From Alistipes sp. (GTDB taxonomy: Bacteria; Bacteroidota; Bacteroidia; Bacteroidales; Rikenellaceae), in NCBI GenBank assembly GCA_017501025.1, contig JAFVXS010000157.1:1-8494 (forward strand): a stretch of 8,494 bases of DNA, given 5' to 3'. A model generated the notes under the pieces. The model was not told the origin of the DNA, did no database searches, and worked only from the letters and a program-made list of their open reading frames with translations. Made by a program: the position numbers and the translations under genes. Positions 7,201 to 8,494 of the stretch are shown piece by piece; position 1 is the stretch's first letter, and each line of letters opens with the position of its first letter.

Positions 7201-8394
7201 ATCGTCGTATGCACCCGACTCCTCGGACAATACGATACCGTTACCCATCCAGTACTGACCGTTAAGGCTGTTCTGCGAAAGGTTATTGAACTTGAAGTTT
7301 GCTGGCAAACCAATGATATCCGAACCGTACTCAATCAATGGGAATACGTTATCCGATGGCTCATACTCCGAGAAGAAGATATCGTCGATACGATAGTCAT
7401 CCTCCGAGTCGTTCTGGAAACGGAAGTAGAGAATCTTCGATACGTTAGGTGCAATCGAGAAGTCGAACGTATTGAGCGACCAGTCGTTGGTTGGGCTCTC
7501 TGTATGAACATACTCCATCTGATGCCAGAGAACACCATTGTGCGAAATGAAGAGTTTCAGGTCAGAAGTGCGGAACTTACCATTCGAGTTCTTCGCACCA
7601 AACGACAAATAGAAGTCGGTCTTGTCCTGATTGTTGAAGTTCTTGATGTCGAAGTGAGCACCAGGAGCCAACTTAATGTTAGCACCACCAGATGCCTCGC
7701 CACCGAACTTAACATCATAGTAGTTCTGCGAAGGCTCGTCAAGCGAAGCGTAAGCGTGATCCGAACCACCATAGCAGTAAGCATACAAATCACCGGCAGT
7801 TGCAACACCACTGTAAGTACGACCATTCTCATCCGAGAAGGTGTAGAACTTAACCATTGTGTCCTCTGTCAAAATGCTACCACCGAAGTGATCCTTAACG
7901 AATACCAAACGGCTCTCATTAGGGTCTGTCAATGGACCGCGCTGTGTAACGTGAGCCTCATAAGTTTTATTCAAAGTAGTGAATACTACGACTGCCGAAC
8001 GGTCCTCACCTTTGTTCTCTCCCATTTCGAGATAAACGTTAGTTACGCTCAATGCAGGTTGTGGACCACCTAGTGGAGATACCTCCAACCAAGGCTCGAA
8101 GCCCTCTGCATCCTGATTTGGATACTTCACGCTAACGGTCCAGTAGATGCTCGACGATACTTCAAGATAAGGCACTGTACCTGTGGTACCAACACCTAAC
8201 TTGTTAAGTACGAGTGTACTCTGTGCAGACGATGGGTTCATCTCATCCCATACAGCCTCACCGGTCGAGAACTCGATGTCAAATGGAACGACGGTCTTCT
8301 CGTCATTCGCATTGTCATTGCTACACGAAACTCCAACGAACAATACCGCTGCAAGAATCGCTAACAATCCGAAAAGTTGTTTCAAAGTTTTCAT
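4081..8394 (-). CDS. Giant BACON/fimbrillin-like/GLUG-repeat surface lipoprotein, frameshifted near the 3' end
   Basis: As read, 1,437 residues. The first 1,391 are coherent; the last 46 (from CGG at 4219-4221, to the stop at 4081) are Leu/Arg-rich nonsense caused by a one-base deletion. Residues 1-24 are a lipoprotein signal (lipobox VGVSC, Cys24). Residues ~75-152 resemble a BACON domain (W.VSV, W.EVSP.GG, terminal VTQRG). Residues ~160-345 form a jelly-roll, CBM-like domain ending in LYFRF and YRIDDIFF. About 350-540 is a further beta-rich region that I cannot assign. About 545-890 resembles fimbrillin-type beta domains (YIYAPYD, ALLNLRIYS, KVVLKGSKIAG, PLTVCLDEW). About 895-1050 starts a beta-helix (NFNGGGFRIKNLKI), followed by GLUG-like repeats from ~1050. 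Expected location is the outer surface, anchored in the outer membrane. An adhesin or structural role is inference; no enzyme motif was seen. Codon use is strongly restricted, suggesting high expression. Confidence 0.85.
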   Translation of the reverse strand: MKTLKQLFGLLAILAAVLFVGVSCSNDNANDEKTVVPFDIEFSTGEAVWDEMNPSSAQSTLVLNKLGVGTTGTVPYLEVSSSIYWTVSVKYPNQDAEGFEPWLEVSPLGGPQPALSVTNVYLEMGENKGEDRSAVVVFTTLNKTYEAHVTQRGPLTDPNESRLVFVKDHFGGSILTEDTMVKFYTFSDENGRTYSGVATAGDLYAYCYGGSDHAYASLDEPSQNYYDVKFGGEASGGANIKLAPGAHFDIKNFNNQDKTDFYLSFGAKNSNGKFRTSDLKLFISHNGVLWHQMEYVHTESPTNDWSLNTFDFSIAPNVSKILYFRFQNDSEDDYRIDDIFFSEYEPSDNVFPLIEYGSDIIGLPANFKFNNLSQNSLNGQYWMGNGIVLSEESGAYDDEEPVDFITAAAVSAHVQFICGSDASMVKRRADGAGMVVTGSSPKVTGQYEGDYWIWTIPVYNAAARTNLSCEFTFMGTDAGVKYHYFEYAQCTADEYPLSAAPIIMYTDEEKRAFYDSLDWTIWDPITIEVPNSEDLQSSSKGIPIGSASSPAGYWKGEITYSNGFKGGKSSFQQTIDPDKVKVSFPDAMDEGYYFLRLRAAANLTCGATNSTNYQRINKVDHNGTNYLRQTAQFKFAGCGDVVDYEGGFKVLALFSDLGQAQGYTGAAPEFSGKGTMGVYAGAGFNMKATTSGNNQFVGQCPTDETGKEVYIYAPYDASNAEDTKNVALSVPAEQLITDGQLVADSAPFVMVNSQAFRTTRAIRSDIRMASALLNLRIYSKNVLSDKVSKVVLKGSKIAGAHYYNLETNDDVAEYAPLNEITANATKAMTIPTDEFNPISTYLGIWEGEHTLTAEIYAGAYYYTVQLPTAMFDKNKVTPLTVCLDEWPKELAPGEVITAIDSAEKFKAFLVDLGAGKEGEDMQKYRNIDGDYGFSQDIDFEGVDMATWPMATLNENFNGGGFRIKNLKINTPDRALFKHLLYGNTISNIIFDESCELNVDVANTVGDAWALLVLEGGISTTASSHSAMGNIENVTTYAKITMSGKISSNTTHYVGGLVAHASGANDDIDAPSHMSNCYNRGQIIIENVEQSVPVGSSPYHSYTCLGGLVGRAAAYEITNCENHADIIMRNVNRKFGLFYIGGIVAYNSNRVDSNTSNLFGNVNNCVNYGNVLVGQDGDVTVHGLGLGGLIGRSQWAGCEKLTNNGAFKVKATMYDPFATGEYTKTWEEQVNGATNTIDFIAIGGVQAFAQSNMAVGFDAYYLLNNGNMDIELNTPEPTALSMKTAENCGLCVGGVWGLMGANAMNPRFTSCSNAGTINVKSNYASADVYVGGMMGKAASNRFETADHYTISGCSNVGTVNFITDNPETVRAYVGGVNGATIYGVMDTNINGVRLIANRLILNRRLLLSLVFSTQLLRQVVQQFLLMCSNLLQMLSVVR
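4217..4226 (-). other. Frameshift site (one base missing) in the giant lipoprotein gene
   Basis: On the minus strand the gene reads ...AAT GGT GTT then CGG TTA ATA in the open frame. Adding one base, most simply a T to give GGT GTT TCG GTT AAT AGC, joins the upstream frame to an 85-residue tail with proper composition and a stop before the terminator. The second codon after the break, TTA, is of a type that is absent from the preceding ~1,283 codons. That is independent support for a frame change exactly here. It may be a sequencing or assembly error or a true mutation. Confidence 0.85.
4222..5250 (-). repeat. GLUG-like protein repeats in the giant lipoprotein
   Basis: About seven imperfect repeats pair a GG[LIV]xG strand with an NC.N.G.[IV] strand. 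Examples are YVGGLVAHASG with NCYNRGQI, LGGLVGRAAA with NCENHADI, YIGGIVAYNS with NCVNYGNV, LGGLIGRSQ with LTNNGAF, CVGGVWGLMG with SCSNAGTI, YVGGMMGKAA with GCSNVGTV, and finally YVGGVNGATI. They correspond to residues ~1050-1391. This matches the GLUG motif known from large bacterial surface adhesins and predicts a beta-helix or stacked beta structure. The frameshift strikes right after the last repeat. Confidence 0.75.
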
Positions 8395-8494
8395 ATTTTT
8401 TGCCTGGTCCGGCTGAGCCTGCTGGAGGCTCTGCTGATCTTTGGCGCTGTTTTTCTGGCCATGCAGGTTGGCAGCGTTCTGTTCATGTTTACCC
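8395..8494. other. Compositionally foreign right edge; no promoter seen for the lipoprotein gene
   Basis: Only AAAAAAT immediately precedes the lipoprotein ATG on the minus strand. From about 8401 on, the sequence is CTG-rich on the plus strand and CAG-rich on the minus strand, and looks more GC-rich than the gene. Two frames stay open to the window edge. On the plus strand one encodes a hydrophobic peptide (LLEALLIFGAVFLAMQVG). On the minus strand one encodes a Gln-rich hydrophilic peptide in frame with the lipoprotein. Neither is recognised. No -7 box of the Bacteroidetes type was found here. Confidence 0.5.

Noticed and set aside
4357..8073. A 1,238-codon plus-strand open frame antisense to the giant lipoprotein
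   Set aside because: It is codon-for-codon in register with the lipoprotein and stays open only because the sense gene lacks TTA, CTA and TCA. The translation is rich in Val, Thr, Arg and Cys with no domain pattern, whereas the sense frame has a signal peptide and recognisable repeats.
8183..8416. A 77-codon plus-strand frame over the lipoprotein start
   Set aside because: It is a shadow of the signal peptide and N-terminal coding region, with no supporting signals.

Overview
The window looks like chromosomal DNA of a gut-type Bacteroidales bacterium. Four observations support this: lipoproteins with short signal peptides and a Cys lipobox, a BACON-like N-terminal domain and GLUG-like repeats in a very large surface protein, a DUF4923-type lipocalin-like protein, and a Bacteroidetes-style -7 promoter box (TAnnTTTG). 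Codon use and the intergenic repeat style would suit a Rikenellaceae/Alistipes-like organism, but that genus assignment is a guess.

Layout, left to right. At 2-475 (+) is the 3' part of a DUF4923-like gene, cut by the window edge. It is followed by a strong bidirectional terminator (499-538) and a structured intergenic repeat (546-661) bounded by ~22-bp inverted arms, which directly abuts the stop of the next, convergent gene. Everything after that is on the minus strand. A multidomain surface lipoprotein ending in a DNA/RNA non-specific endonuclease domain (665-2479) lies 26 bp downstream of an NhaC-family Na+/H+ antiporter (2506-3795), so the two probably form one transcript. It would start from a promoter whose -7 box is at 3816-3824. 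A minus-strand terminator (3910-3941) separates this pair from a giant surface lipoprotein (about 1,476 residues when repaired), whose start codon is at 8394.

The giant lipoprotein carries a clear single-base frameshift at about 4219-4224. As read, the ORF ends at 4081 with 46 out-of-frame residues. The sensible C-terminus continues in another frame to a TAG at 3965-3967, just before the terminator. The intact part avoids TTA, CTA and TCA codons for about 1,283 codons, which creates a long antisense open frame (4357-8073) that I do not consider a gene.

The last ~94 bases (8401-8494) differ sharply in composition (CTG/CAG-rich, GC-rich) from the rest and lack the AT-rich promoter region expected upstream of a Bacteroidales lipoprotein gene. 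They may be a chimeric contig end or an insertion junction.

Functionally the region is cell-envelope oriented: two surface lipoproteins (a nuclease and an adhesin-like or fimbrillin-like protein), an ion antiporter and a small lipocalin-like protein. I see no RNA genes, CRISPR array, transposase or convincing new defence system. The most notable items are the structured intergenic element, the frameshift, the codon-restricted giant gene and the composition break at the right edge.
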